Of a stretch of DNA of 64,000 nt, positions 1 through 9,116 are shown in pieces. Numbering within the stretch: position 1 is the stretch's first letter; each line of letters opens with the position of its first letter. Under the pieces are notes generated by a model, which was not told where the DNA came from, searched no databases, and saw only the letters and a list, made by a program, of their open reading frames with translations. Location: positions 28,534 through 92,533 of the forward strand of contig ONBC01000028.1 of NCBI GenBank assembly GCA_900315955.1, read 5' to 3'. This stretch comes from an uncultured Prevotella sp. (GTDB lineage: Bacteria > Bacteroidota > Bacteroidia > Bacteroidales > Bacteroidaceae). The translations under genes were made by a program, and so were the position numbers.

Positions 1-1630
1 AGAGGTAGTTGGTCTGCGCGGGATACTCAGCAGCTAAGGTGTCGATCTGCTTCACGACAGGCAGGATGCCATAGTTCTTGCGGAGGCTGCGCACGACAAG
101 CAGCGCCTTGTGCATGTTGCCGATCTCTTTCTCCAAACCCACGGCGCGGGCTATCTGGAAGTCGGTGAAGCCATAGACTTTTGCTTCGCGGAGCAGCTCC
201 TTGTCGAGCGTGTTGATGTTGCATTTCTTCAGCCGCTCATCGATATCAATGATATGCTTGAGCTTATAGAGGAACCATCGGTCGATCTTCGTCAGATTGT
301 GAATCTCATCCACAGTATAGCCTTTGTGCATGGCTTTGGAGATGACGAAGACACGCTTGTCGGTAGGCTCCGTGAGCGACTTGTCGATGTCAGGGATCTC
401 GAGCTCCTTGTTTTCTACAAACCCGTGCATGCCCTGGCCGATCATACGGAGACCTTTCTGGATGGCTTCCTCGAAGTTGCGTCCGATAGCCATCACCTCA
501 CCGACCGACTTCATGCTGGAGCCGAGCTCCTTGTCCACGCCCCGGAACTTGCTGAGGTCCCAGCGCGGAATCTTACAGACGACATAGTCGAGCGCCGGCT
601 CGAAGAACGCCGAGGTAGTCTTCGTGACCGAGTTCTTCAGTTCGAAGAGCCCGTAGCCCAGTCCGAGCTTGGCTGCCACGAAGGCGAGGGGGTATCCTGT
701 AGCTTTCGAAGCGAGAGCAGAGGAGCGTGACAGACGGGCGTTGACCTCGATGACGCGGTAGTCTTCTGAGTTAGGGTCGAAAGCATACTGCACGTTGCAT
801 TCGCCTACGATCCCGATGTGTCGCACAATCTTGATAGACAGCGCGCGCAGCTTATGGTATTCCGAGTTGGTGAGTGTCTGCGAAGGAGCGATGACGATAC
901 TCTCACCCGTATGGATGCCGAGGGGGTCGAAGTTCTCCATGTTACAGACCGTGATGCAGTTGTCGTAGCCATCGCGGACGACCTCATACTCAATCTCTTT
1001 CCATCCTTTCAGACTTTTCTCCACGAGCACCTGTGGAGAGAAGGAGAAGGCTTTCTCACAGATCTTACGAAGCTCGTTGTCGTTGTCGGCAAAGCCCGAT
1101 CCCAGTCCTCCGAGCGCATAAGCAGCGCGGACGATGACGGGATAGCCTAAGTCGTGGGCAGCCTTGAGCGCCTGATCCATATTCTCACAGGCCTCACTCT
1201 TGATGGTCTTGACATCAATCTCATCGAGCTTCTCCACGAAGCGCTCGCGGTCTTCGGTGTCCATGATGGCGCGGACCGGCGTGCCGAGCACCTTGACGTT
1301 GTATTTCTCTAAGACACCGCTCTCTTCAAGCTTCACACCGCAGTTGAGTGCTGTCTGGCCACCGAAAGAAAGGAGGATGCCGTCGGGGTGTTCCTTGGCG
1401 ATGACACGCTCCACGAAGTAAGGCTGCACCGGGAGGAAATAGATCTGGTCAGCCACGCCCTCGGAAGTCTGCACCGTAGCAATGTTGGGATTGATAAGTA
1501 CGGTTTCAATGCCTTCCTCGCGCAGTGCCTTCAGTGCTTGAGAACCAGAGTAATCGAACTCACCTGCCTCACCAATCTTCAAGGCACCGGAGCCGAGAAG
1601 AAGAACCTTCTTTATATCGTTGTTTTTCAT
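1..1630 (-). CDS. carB: Carbamoyl-phosphate synthase large subunit, N-terminal half (runs off the window)
   Basis: Reading the minus strand from the ATG at 1630 gives an open frame of about 543 residues that continues past base 1; the full protein is normally about 1070 residues. The N-terminus has the CarB pattern [20 protein letters not shown], followed by ATP-grasp residues of the carboxyphosphate domain ([34 protein letters not shown]). The subunit makes carbamoyl phosphate from bicarbonate, ATP and the ammonia released by CarA, for pyrimidine and arginine synthesis in the cytoplasm. The start is fixed by the upstream gene: the carA stop and carB start share one base (TAATG), which implies translational coupling. 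Identification is by family recognition and is firm; the second ATP-grasp and allosteric domains lie outside the window. Confidence 0.95.
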   Translation of the reverse strand, partial: MKNNDIKKVLLLGSGALKIGEAGEFDYSGSQALKALREEGIETVLINPNIATVQTSEGVADQIYFLPVQPYFVERVIAKEHPDGILLSFGGQTALNCGVKLEESGVLEKYNVKVLGTPVRAIMDTEDRERFVEKLDEIDVKTIKSEACENMDQALKAAHDLGYPVIVRAAYALGGLGSGFADNDNELRKICEKAFSFSPQVLVEKSLKGWKEIEYEVVRDGYDNCITVCNMENFDPLGIHTGESIVIAPSQTLTNSEYHKLRALSIKIVRHIGIVGECNVQYAFDPNSEDYRVIEVNARLSRSSALASKATGYPLAFVAAKLGLGYGLFELKNSVTKTTSAFFEPALDYVVCKIPRWDLSKFRGVDKELGSSMKSVGEVMAIGRNFEEAIQKGLRMIGQGMHGFVENKELEIPDIDKSLTEPTDKRVFVISKAMHKGYTVDEIHNLTKIDRWFLYKLKHIIDIDERLKKCNINTLDKELLREAKVYGFTDFQIARAVGLEKEIGNMHKALLVVRSLRKNYGILPVVKQIDTLAAEYPAQTNYL

Positions 1631-2706
1631 TACTTCAATGTTTCAATAAACTTGTCGAACATAAATTCAGTGTCCACAGGACCGGAGCAAGCCTCTGGAT
1701 GGAACTGTGAGGAGAACCAGGGATTGGTCTTATGACGGATTCCCTCGTTGGAGCCATCGTTCATATTGACGAAGAGCTCTTCCCATTCGGAGCCGAGCGT
1801 CGAAGCGTCTACGGCATAGCCGTGGTTCTGGGAAGTGATATAACAGTGGTTGGTTCCCACTAAGCGCACGGGCTGGTTGTGTGAGCGGTGACCATATTTG
1901 AGCTTGTAGATGGTTGCTCCTGCTGCTTTACCGAGCAGCTGGTTACCCATGCAGATGCCGCAGACAGGCTTGCGGCTGGCGCTCAGCTGTTTCTTGAGAA
2001 TATCCACGGCAGCCTGGCAGGTGTCCGGGTCACCGGGACCGTTGGCAAGGAACAGACCGTCAAAGTCCATGTCCGTATAGTCGTAGTTCCAAGGCACTCG
2101 GATGACCTCCACACCGCGGTTGATGAGACAGCGGATGATGTTTGCCTTGACACCGCAGTCGACGAGCACCACTTTCTTCCCTGCACCCTCATTATAGCGG
2201 ATGATGTCCTTGCACGACACTTTGTCTACAAAGTTGACACCGGAGTAGTCGGCATGGGGAATGTTCTCAGGCTCATCGTCAAACACGATGGATCCCATCA
2301 TGACACCGTGCTCACGCAGCACCTTTGTCAGCTGGCGCGTGTCGATGCCCGTGATGCCGGGGATATGCTCGCGCTTGAGCCAGGAAGCCAGTGTCTCCAC
2401 ACCGTTCCAGTGGCTGAACTGCTCGCTGTAGTCGGCACAGATCATGGCGGCTACATAAATCTTGTCACTCTCCATGAACGTAGGCAGCCCATTCTTCTCA
2501 AACGTGAAAGGAGGCACACCGTAGTTGCCGATAAGCGGATAGGTGAACGTGAGGATTTGCCCGGCATAAGATGGGTCAGTCAACGACTCGGGATAACCCA
2601 TCATGGCGGTGTTGAAAACAACCTCGCCGGCTACCGGAGCATCATAACCAAAGGATTGGCCATGAAACTTTGTGCCGTCGGATAATATCAAGGTAACATT
2701 CTTCAT
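1630..2706 (-). CDS. carA: Carbamoyl-phosphate synthase small (glutaminase) subunit
   Basis: 358 residues, normal CarA length. The N-terminal half has the CarA-specific domain ([20 protein letters not shown]), the C-terminal half a class I glutamine amidotransferase. The nucleophile elbow is [10 protein letters not shown] near residue 250, and the His/Glu of the triad are in FHPEACSGP near 335. It hydrolyses glutamine and channels ammonia to CarB. It overlaps carB by one base downstream and sits 44 bases after the amidophosphoribosyltransferase gene, so the three probably form one operon. The elbow reads GICMGNQ rather than the commoner GICLGHQ, which I believe is usual in Bacteroidales CarA. 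Confidence 0.95.
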   Translation of the reverse strand: MKNVTLILSDGTKFHGQSFGYDAPVAGEVVFNTAMMGYPESLTDPSYAGQILTFTYPLIGNYGVPPFTFEKNGLPTFMESDKIYVAAMICADYSEQFSHWNGVETLASWLKREHIPGITGIDTRQLTKVLREHGVMMGSIVFDDEPENIPHADYSGVNFVDKVSCKDIIRYNEGAGKKVVLVDCGVKANIIRCLINRGVEVIRVPWNYDYTDMDFDGLFLANGPGDPDTCQAAVDILKKQLSASRKPVCGICMGNQLLGKAAGATIYKLKYGHRSHNQPVRLVGTNHCYITSQNHGYAVDASTLGSEWEELFVNMNDGSNEGIRHKTNPWFSSQFHPEACSGPVDTEFMFDKFIETLK

Positions 2707-2750
2707 CTGATGTTGTTTTAGAAGGCTTTATTGAATGGCATTCTTGTTGA

Positions 2751-4589
2751 TTAGATGCCAAGGTTTGTTTTCCCGTAGACGCTCACGTAATAGTTGATGA
2801 ACGCCTGAATACACATTCTTTTTCCTCCGGGCGTGGGGTAGTGACCGGAAAAGTACCAGTCGCCACGGTTCTCGGGGATAGCACGGTGGAGACCGTCGAG
2901 CGACTGATAGACGATGTCTACGGGTGTCTTCATGTCGTCAGGTTTGAGCATCTCTACGATCTTACGGTTGATCTCCTCCACCGTGAACGGCTTGTAGATG
3001 TCGCGCACGCGGTTGTGCATCTCTTTGAGCGGCTTCTTGAGCTCGTCCTTGCATGCTTTGTAGGTGTCGTGGATGAGTTGCTCCATGCCACGGTCGTGGA
3101 TGAGCGCTATCGTAGCGCGGAAGACGCAGAACTCTTCCAGGCTCGGCATGTCGATGCCATAATAGTCGGGATAACGGATCTGGGGCGCCGAACTGACGAT
3201 GACGATCTTCTTCGGATGGAGCCGGTCAAGAATATGGAGGATACTCTTTCTCAGAGTCGTTCCACGCACGATGCTGTCATCGATAATGACGAGGTTGTCT
3301 TTATAAGGTTCTATCGACCCGTAGGTGACATCATAGACGTGCGCCGCGAGGTCGTCGCGTGCAGTACCCTCAGTGATGAATGTGCGGAGCTTAATATCTT
3401 TCCATGCCACTTTCTCGGAGCGCACGTCGCGGCTGAGGATGGTCTTCAGCTCGTCATAGTTCGGCTGATGACCGAGTGTCAGAATCGCATTGATATCCTG
3501 TTCGCGCTGATAGCTCTTGAATCCTTCTATCAAGCCGTAATAAGCCACTTCTGCGGTGTTGGGAATGAAGGAGATGACGGTGTGCGCCGTGTCTCCTCCG
3601 ACAGCATCGAGCACCTGCGGGGTGAGCTGCTCGCCGAGCTGCTTGCGCTCGCGGTAGATATCCCTGTCGGAGCCGCGTGAGAAATAGATATGCTCAAAGG
3701 AGCATTTATAGTCCTCCTCCTCAGGAAGGATTTGTTTTTCGAGCGATTCGCCGTTGGCTCTTACGAGGAGGGCGGCACCGGGCGTGAGCTCGTGGATATC
3801 GTCATATTCGAGGTCGAACGTGGTCTGGAGCACAGGGCGCTCCGAGGCAAGCACTACCACCTCGTCGTTCTTATACCAAAAAGCGGGACGGATGCCATGA
3901 GGATCTCTCATAGCAAACATCTCGCCACTACCGGTGATGCCACACATGACGTAACCTCCGTCAAAATGGTTCATCGTGGTCTTCAGAACATTCTCCATAC
4001 GCACGTGCTGATCGATGAAACGCGTAATGTCCGTGTCTGTCAGTCCGCGCTGCTTGGCATTGATGAAGTTGCGCTCCACCTCTCGGTCGAGGCGGTGCCC
4101 CATAAGCTCCAAAGTGATATACGTATCGCTGTAGATACGCGGACACTGTCCCTGCTTGGTGAGGTCCTTGAAGACTTCCTCGACATTGGTCATGTTGAAG
4201 TTGCCGCAGATGCAGAGGTTCTTTGCTTTCCAGTTGTTACGGCGAAGGAACGGGTGCACATACTTCACACCGCTCTTGCCGGTTGTGGAGTAGCGCAGAT
4301 GACCCATATAAAGCTCCCCGGCAAACGGCAGCTCATCGTAAGCCTCGGTGTCCACTTCCTCTTCTTTCATCACCTGTCTGATCTGACGGTTCGCCGCGCC
4401 GAAGATCTCGGTGATGGCATTGGCTCCCTCAGCGCGCTCCCTGAACATGTATTCGTGTCCGGGTTTGGTGTTGAGCTTGACAGAGGCTATGCCCCACTTC
4501 CAGCTGCCATATTTCTTTTGGTAATAGCTCAGTGGCTTCAAAAGGCGTATCAAAGCAACGCCGCAGTCTTCATGGATATTATGTTCCAT
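2751..4589 (-). CDS. purF: Amidophosphoribosyltransferase (class II glutaminase plus PRTase), with an apparent internal deletion
   Basis: 612 residues; catalyses the first step of purine synthesis, PRPP plus glutamine to phosphoribosylamine. Cys9 (HEDCGVALIRL) would become the N-terminal nucleophile after propeptide cleavage. The glutaminase motifs GHLRYSTTGKSG and CGNFNMTN are present, as is the PRPP-binding loop VIIDDSIVRGTT. It is the long Bacteroidota form, which I recall as about 627 residues. Odd: the sequence passes from YGSWKWG directly to IASVKLN near residues 27-40. Relatives have about 20-25 more residues there, including the almost invariant class II motif RGQE/D (HNRGQEGAG in this subfamily). 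The frame is intact, so this is a clean in-frame loss of about 60-75 bases near 4490-4500, either a mutation or an assembly fault. Glutamine-dependent activity is doubtful as written. Followed by carA after 44 bases. Confidence 0.88.
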   Translation of the reverse strand: MEHNIHEDCGVALIRLLKPLSYYQKKYGSWKWGIASVKLNTKPGHEYMFRERAEGANAITEIFGAANRQIRQVMKEEEVDTEAYDELPFAGELYMGHLRYSTTGKSGVKYVHPFLRRNNWKAKNLCICGNFNMTNVEEVFKDLTKQGQCPRIYSDTYITLELMGHRLDREVERNFINAKQRGLTDTDITRFIDQHVRMENVLKTTMNHFDGGYVMCGITGSGEMFAMRDPHGIRPAFWYKNDEVVVLASERPVLQTTFDLEYDDIHELTPGAALLVRANGESLEKQILPEEEDYKCSFEHIYFSRGSDRDIYRERKQLGEQLTPQVLDAVGGDTAHTVISFIPNTAEVAYYGLIEGFKSYQREQDINAILTLGHQPNYDELKTILSRDVRSEKVAWKDIKLRTFITEGTARDDLAAHVYDVTYGSIEPYKDNLVIIDDSIVRGTTLRKSILHILDRLHPKKIVIVSSAPQIRYPDYYGIDMPSLEEFCVFRATIALIHDRGMEQLIHDTYKACKDELKKPLKEMHNRVRDIYKPFTVEEINRKIVEMLKPDDMKTPVDIVYQSLDGLHRAIPENRGDWYFSGHYPTPGGKRMCIQAFINYYVSVYGKTNLGI

Positions 4590-4629
4590 TTTGTTTAATC
4601 CCTCTTTTATTTAATCCCGTCAGGAAATC

Positions 4630-5409
4630 TTATTTGAGAATCGTCAATACCAAAGATGCTACTGTTGTAGCCCATCCTAAGACCGTAATCCACAAAGTTG
4701 TCCACTGACCGGTAGACGACTGCACGGTCTTCTGCTTGGTCGGCTGAACATAAACTATGTCATTTTGCTTGAGGTAATAGTAAGGATCGTTGAAAATCTG
4801 ACCCTTTGTCATGTCGTAACGATGGATATGCTTCTGTCCGGTAGAATCTTCGCGGACAAGAAGAATGTTGGTACGCTTACCGTACATAGAGAGGTCGCCG
4901 GACTGGGCTATTGCCTCTACGATATTGATTTTCTCATCGGGCACGTCGAGAACCTTTGATCCTAATTCACCGATCATCGTAACTCGGAAACTCTTCAGCC
5001 GGCAAATAACCACAGGCTTCTCTTTCGCGGAGAGATAAGGCTTCAGCATCACGGCAATCGTGTCCTCCACCTGGGGCCTCGTCATTCCTCCGACATGGAT
5101 TCTGCCTAAAACAGGGAAGTTGATCGTTCCATCGTTGTCTACGAGATAGCCTGTGATGTTGTTGTTTCCATTGTTAAAAGACTGACCATTAGAAAAGAGA
5201 TTGAAAGGCTCCGATGCTTCCGGATTAGAGGTCTTTACAATAATCGTCAACTCGTCGTTAGGCATAATCTTCGTTTCGGGAAGACCCTTGGAAGACGCTA
5301 AGTTCAGAGAATCGATGTCTTGGAAATAAGTAAAATTACGCATGCTCTGGCAGCCCTCCATAAAAAAGAGAATGGCAACCGCTACTACTGAAAAAAGGAT
5401 TTTCTTCAT
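4630..5409 (-). CDS. Polysaccharide export outer-membrane lipoprotein (Wza/BexD-type, SLBB)
   Basis: 259 residues. A lipoprotein signal peptide ends at FFMEGCQS, so the mature protein is probably acylated at Cys20. The middle holds the Poly_export pattern (IMPNDELTIIVKTSN, GTINFPVLGRIHVGGMTR) and an SLBB-like region (IVEAIAQSGDLSMYGKRTNI). A C-terminal hydrophobic helix (TTLWITVLGWATTVASLVLT) fits the Wza-type outer-membrane anchor. Family knowledge suggests a role in exporting capsule or exopolysaccharide. No Wzc kinase or glycosyltransferase gene adjoins it; instead it lies 40 bases upstream of the purF-like gene in the same orientation, an unusual pairing that could be simple co-transcription. 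Confidence 0.85.
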   Translation of the reverse strand: MKKILFSVVAVAILFFMEGCQSMRNFTYFQDIDSLNLASSKGLPETKIMPNDELTIIVKTSNPEASEPFNLFSNGQSFNNGNNNITGYLVDNDGTINFPVLGRIHVGGMTRPQVEDTIAVMLKPYLSAKEKPVVICRLKSFRVTMIGELGSKVLDVPDEKINIVEAIAQSGDLSMYGKRTNILLVREDSTGQKHIHRYDMTKGQIFNDPYYYLKQNDIVYVQPTKQKTVQSSTGQWTTLWITVLGWATTVASLVLTILK

Positions 5410-5439
5410 CTTATGATTTTATCGAATGCTTTGCTTGTG

Positions 5440-5447
5440 CAAAGTTA
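5440..5447 (-). promoter_or_regulatory. Bacteroidota -7 box for the export lipoprotein / purF / carAB operon
   Basis: The minus strand reads TAACTTTG, an exact TAnnTTTG box, about 31 bases upstream of the ATG at 5409. The -33 element is weak. It is the only good box before the operon. Confidence 0.5.
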
Positions 5448-5588
5448 AGACTTATTTTTCAAAGAGTAATTGTGGCAGAGAATAAAGAAAAAGTGGAAAA
5501 ATAATAGTTGATAAAGAAAAATATGTAATTTTGCAAATAGGAATACAGACAGTTACTATTTTAGATAAAACTAAATTTGGAGAAATAC

Positions 5589-5852
5589 ATGATGAAAGAC
5601 GAACATTGGTTGGAGACCTGGGAAGCATATATGGCTTATATGAAAAAGAATAAGCACAGGCCATCGAAATATCATCCGGAAGACAGAAAGCTGGTTAACT
5701 GGCTTAAATATAATCGCAAGGTGAGGAACAAAGGGCTTCTCAGTGAGAGTCGGATGAAGAAATTGGAAGAGCTCTTGAAAGTAGCTGAGCAGTTCAGACG
5801 AGTCAATCAGCATCAGTATCTCCATCAAGCGGATGTCGACAATAAAGGATAA
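5589..5852 (+). CDS. Small helicase-associated (HA) domain protein
   Basis: 87 residues from the ATG at 5589. A TTG four codons upstream is open but less likely. The protein is basic and helical and fits the helicase-associated domain pattern: a tryptophan-rich first helix (HWLETWEAYMAYMKKN), then HRPSKYHPEDRKLVNWLKYN and KGLLSESRMKKLEELL. In larger proteins this domain occurs in tandem beside helicases and is thought to contact nucleic acid; here it stands alone. A TAATTTTG box lies near 5525-5533. The gene ends 10 bases before the asparaginase start, so the two may be co-transcribed. Function unknown. Confidence 0.75.
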   Translation: MMKDEHWLETWEAYMAYMKKNKHRPSKYHPEDRKLVNWLKYNRKVRNKGLLSESRMKKLEELLKVAEQFRRVNQHQYLHQADVDNKG

Positions 5853-5862
5853 GTATTTGGTT

Positions 5863-6891
5863 ATGAACAAAGTATTGTTGATATACACAGGCGGAACCAT
5901 AGGGATGGGTCAGAATCCAAGGACGGGTGCGTTGGAACCGCTCGATTTCAATCATCTTGAGAACTCTATGCCTGAGTTTAATCTCATCCGTAAAAATGTA
6001 GATGTAAATGTCTATCAGTTCACGCCGCCTATAGATTCCAGTGACATGATGCCGAAAAACTGGGCTCAGCTCGTAAGGATTATCGCAAGGAATTATACGC
6101 AATACGATGGTTTCGTGATTCTCCATGGCACGGACACGATGGCTTACACTGCCTCCGCCCTGTCGTTTATGTTGGAGAATCTCACCAAGCCCGTTATTCT
6201 GACAGGCTCACAACTCCCTATTGGTCAGCTCCGTACAGACGGAAAGGAGAACCTTATCACGAGCATTGAGCTTGCTGCCATGAAGGACGAGGAAGGACAT
6301 GCGCGGGTGCCCGAGGTTTGCATCTATTTCAGCGGCCGACTTCTGCGCGGCAACCGCTCGACGAAGATCAACGCCGAAGGCTTTTATGCTTTCGACAGTT
6401 TCAATTATCCGCATTTGTGCGAGGCGGGTGTCAACTTCACGTTTGCTGAACATCATATTCTCAAGCCCGACTTCTCCAAACGCATGATACCCCATTACGC
6501 GATGGATGAGAATGTATTGGTGTTCAGTATCTTTCCCGGCATCCAAGAGCGGATCTTCAGAAATATTCTCGATTCCACAACGTTGCGGGGTATCGTTATG
6601 CGAACCTTCGGAAGCGGAAATGCACCCCATATCCATTGGCTCATGCCCTTGCTCAGGGAAGCAGCGCAACGGGGTGTTACCATTGTGAACATCAGTCAGT
6701 GCGTGGCAGGCAATGTGGTGATGAACCGCTACGATACGGGTTATCAGCTCATGGACATCGGAGTCGTATCGGGGCATGACGGAACCGTGGAGGCTGCTAT
6801 TACCAAACTCATGTTCCTGCAAGGAATGTATTCGGATGCCAACATCATCCGCGGGCTGATGAATCAGTCGATTGCCGGGGAGATTTCGTAA
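5863..6891 (+). CDS. ansA: Type I (cytosolic) L-asparaginase
   Basis: 342 residues from the ATG at 5863; an in-frame ATG at 5833 lies inside the preceding gene and was rejected. The first catalytic Thr is in LLIYTGGTIGMG and the second Thr plus Asp in FVILHGTDTMAYTAS, both diagnostic of the asparaginase family. No signal peptide is visible, so this is the cytoplasmic form that hydrolyses asparagine to aspartate and ammonia. The conserved LTGSQLPIGQLRTDG segment is also present. The gene is followed by a repeat-rich convergent junction with the WecB-like gene. Confidence 0.93.
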   Translation: MNKVLLIYTGGTIGMGQNPRTGALEPLDFNHLENSMPEFNLIRKNVDVNVYQFTPPIDSSDMMPKNWAQLVRIIARNYTQYDGFVILHGTDTMAYTASALSFMLENLTKPVILTGSQLPIGQLRTDGKENLITSIELAAMKDEEGHARVPEVCIYFSGRLLRGNRSTKINAEGFYAFDSFNYPHLCEAGVNFTFAEHHILKPDFSKRMIPHYAMDENVLVFSIFPGIQERIFRNILDSTTLRGIVMRTFGSGNAPHIHWLMPLLREAAQRGVTIVNISQCVAGNVVMNRYDTGYQLMDIGVVSGHDGTVEAAITKLMFLQGMYSDANIIRGLMNQSIAGEIS

Positions 6892-6899
6892 GTTTGTGA

Positions 6900-6990
6900 G
6901 TTTAGAAGTTTTTAAGTTTAGAAGTTTTTAAGTTTAGAAGTCCGGACTTCTGATAAACTTCTGGACTTCTGGACTTCCGGACTTCTGATA
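6900..6990. repeat. Short direct and inverted repeats in a convergent gene junction
   Basis: A 16-base unit (AGTTTAGAAGTTTTTA) occurs about two and a half times, followed by two copies of GGACTTCTGATAAACTTC. The two sets are partly complementary (AAGTTTAGAAGTCC against GGACTTCTGATAAACTT) and can fold into hairpins. This probably serves as a bidirectional transcription end between ansA and the WecB-like gene. Confidence 0.6.
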
Positions 6991-7001
6991 AACTTCCGCA
7001 C

Positions 7002-8114
7002 TTACGCTTTTTCCCCTTCCAATATTCTCAGCATGCGGTCGGCACTGCGCCCGTCCCATCTGTCGGGCAGTGCGCCTTCCTTCCATTTTCCGGCAGCGGC
7101 CTCAGCCACTGTCTTACCGAGGATCTGTGCATCTTCACCTACGAGAACATTGGTTCCTATCTTTACGGTCTCTATATTCTCGGTATAAGAGTTGAGGGTG
7201 ATGCACGGCACATGGTTGAACGTTGCCTCTTCTGCCACGTTTCCCGAGTCGGTGATGATCGCCTTGGCATGCTCCGTGAGCCAGGCAAAGGCAAGATACG
7301 GCAACGGGGCGACGATATGGAATGCCTTCTTGTCGTCTTCACTGAGCAATGACGCTACAGCCTCAGCTGCTAAACTACGCAGCGGAGCAATGACAGGAAC
7401 TCCATGGGCATTGTCGATAATGGCCTTCACCATGAGCTTCAGATTCGCTTTGTTGGCACTAGCTATGAGAGCTTTGCGGTTCAGCGTAAATACAAAGTAA
7501 TCCTTTCCTTTAAGTCCTAACTCACCAATAGCAGCAGGTTTCTGCAGTTTGTCATGGATGAACCGCAGGTTGTCCATCAGGATATTTCCTACCATGTAGA
7601 CCTTAGAGAGCTCCGCTCCCTCGCGGTTGGCAATGGAGTTGTTGCTGGCCCCTGCAGTGAAGAGAATATCAGACAGGCCGTCGATGACGAGCCGGTTCAC
7701 TTCCTTCGGCATGTTGATATCGAAGGAGCGCGTGCCGGCAGCGATATGTGCGAGGCGGATGCCATGCTTCTTCGTCACGATAGCTACAGCCATCGTTGAA
7801 GCAAGATCATCAACGACAACCACGGTGTCTGTGGGATGCTGCTGGAGGTAGATCTCGAATTTTTGCATCACCTGGCCCGTGATATCACTGAGGTTCGTGG
7901 CCGTCACCCCGAGAAACGTGTCGGGGCGGGGTATCTCCAAGTCGGCATAGAGCGACTTGTCAAGAGTCGGATCGTCCTCCGCGCCCGTATAGACCAGTTG
8001 CATGTCTACCGCGCAGGGAGCCGACAGGTCGGTCTTGCTCTTCTGAATGTCTCTGATGAGCGGTGCCACCTTAATGAAGTTGGGGCGCGCACCGCATACA
8101 ATGCATAAGTTCAT
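7002..8114 (-). CDS. UDP-GlcNAc 2-epimerase-like protein (WecB fold) with substituted catalytic residues
   Basis: 370 residues, normal length for the non-hydrolysing UDP-GlcNAc 2-epimerase fold. Recognisable landmarks are CGARPNFIKVAPLI at the start, MPKEVNRLVIDGLSD in the middle and ITDSGNVAEEATFNHVPCI near the end. True WecB enzymes use Asp95, Glu117, Glu131 and His213 (E. coli numbering). Here the EAGLRS motif reads AAGTRS (Ala125), the HRREN motif reads LNRKALI (Asn212), and PEExNR reads PKEVNR; an Asp remains at VDDLAST. The protein may be a catalytically altered paralogue or act on another substrate. It lies 28 bases downstream of the stomatin gene and is probably co-transcribed with it. 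The family call is firm; epimerase activity is not. Confidence 0.75.
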   Translation of the reverse strand: MNLCIVCGARPNFIKVAPLIRDIQKSKTDLSAPCAVDMQLVYTGAEDDPTLDKSLYADLEIPRPDTFLGVTATNLSDITGQVMQKFEIYLQQHPTDTVVVVDDLASTMAVAIVTKKHGIRLAHIAAGTRSFDINMPKEVNRLVIDGLSDILFTAGASNNSIANREGAELSKVYMVGNILMDNLRFIHDKLQKPAAIGELGLKGKDYFVFTLNRKALIASANKANLKLMVKAIIDNAHGVPVIAPLRSLAAEAVASLLSEDDKKAFHIVAPLPYLAFAWLTEHAKAIITDSGNVAEEATFNHVPCITLNSYTENIETVKIGTNVLVGEDAQILGKTVAEAAAGKWKEGALPDRWDGRSADRMLRILEGEKA

Positions 8115-8142
8115 TTCTCTTGTTTATTATTTGAAGCCTGTT

Positions 8143-9087
8143 CTATTTGAACAGCTCTTTTATCCCTCCTAAGCTTCCCATGAGGTTGCTGGCTTCGTAA
8201 GGCAGGAAGACTGTCTTCGACTTGTCGCCCGAAGCCACTTGCTGAAGCATCTGGATATAGTTTTTGGCAAGCAGGTAGTTGGCGGGGTTGGTCGACTGTC
8301 CCACGGCCTGCGTGATCTTCTCGATGGCTGCAGCCTCGGCCTCAGCTTTCCGAATACGCGCTGTAGCTTCACCCTCGGCGCGGAGAATGGCCTGTTGCTT
8401 GTCGGCTTCGGCGCGGTTGATGGTAGCTGCTTTTTCACCCTCCGACTGAAGGATCTGGGCTTGTTTCTGTCCTTCGGAAGTGAGGATTGTGGCACGCTTG
8501 TCACGCTCAGCCTGCATCTGCTTCTCCATGGCCTGGAGCACGCTCTGTGGAGGCGTGATATCCTGCAGTTCCACGCGGTTGACCTTGATACCCCATTTGT
8601 TGGTGGCGTCATCGAGCACGCCGCGGAGCTTGGTGTTGATGACGTCGCGTGAGGTCAGCGTCTGATCGAGCTCCATCTCGCCAATGATGTTACGCAAAGT
8701 CGTCTGTGTGAGTTTCTCAATGGCATTAGGGAGGTTATTAATCTCATAGACCGCCTTGAAAGGATCGACAATCTGGAAGTAGAGCAGGGCATTGATCTGC
8801 ATCTGGATGTTATCCTTGGTGATAACATTCTGTTTGTCAAAGTCATACACTTGCTCTCTGAGGTCAATATGATTGCTGTAGGTGTAGCGTCCACGCTGAT
8901 AGGTCACGATGACTTTTGCCCGGTCGATGAACGGGATGATGATGTTGATGCCTGGTTGAAGCGTTGCATAGTATTTGCCGAGGCGTTCGATGATACGGGT
9001 CTCACTCTGTGGGATGATGACGACAGCCATCTTGACAAAGATGAGTGCGAGGACGACGAGTCCAATGAGAACATAGATTCCAATCAT
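8143..9087 (-). CDS. qmcA: SPFH/stomatin-like membrane protein (QmcA/HflK family)
   Basis: 314 residues from the ATG at 9087. A longer open frame reaching upstream overlaps nfeD and reads as nonsense, so it is not used. One N-terminal membrane helix (IGIYVLIGLVVLALIFVKMA) is followed by the SPFH domain (ERLGKYYATLQPGINIIIPF, RGRYTYSNHIDLREQ). A long Ala/Glu/Lys/Gln-rich coiled coil (about 190-265) then precedes a short C-terminal tail. Such proteins form large membrane-associated rings with NfeD partners and are linked to membrane domains and proteolysis control. The upstream neighbour is nfeD, the classic pairing, with a 29-base gap. Confidence 0.92.
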   Translation of the reverse strand: MIGIYVLIGLVVLALIFVKMAVVIIPQSETRIIERLGKYYATLQPGINIIIPFIDRAKVIVTYQRGRYTYSNHIDLREQVYDFDKQNVITKDNIQMQINALLYFQIVDPFKAVYEINNLPNAIEKLTQTTLRNIIGEMELDQTLTSRDVINTKLRGVLDDATNKWGIKVNRVELQDITPPQSVLQAMEKQMQAERDKRATILTSEGQKQAQILQSEGEKAATINRAEADKQQAILRAEGEATARIRKAEAEAAAIEKITQAVGQSTNPANYLLAKNYIQMLQQVASGDKSKTVFLPYEASNLMGSLGGIKELFK

Positions 9088-9116
9088 GGGTTTATAAGTT
9101 AGGGTTAATAATGAGT

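Noticed and set aside
1888-2685. Long plus-strand frame opposite carA (and similar long antisense frames opposite purF, sprA, fcl and the SusC gene)
   Set aside because: Typical antisense shadows of G+C-rich codon use. The opposite strand encodes recognised proteins.
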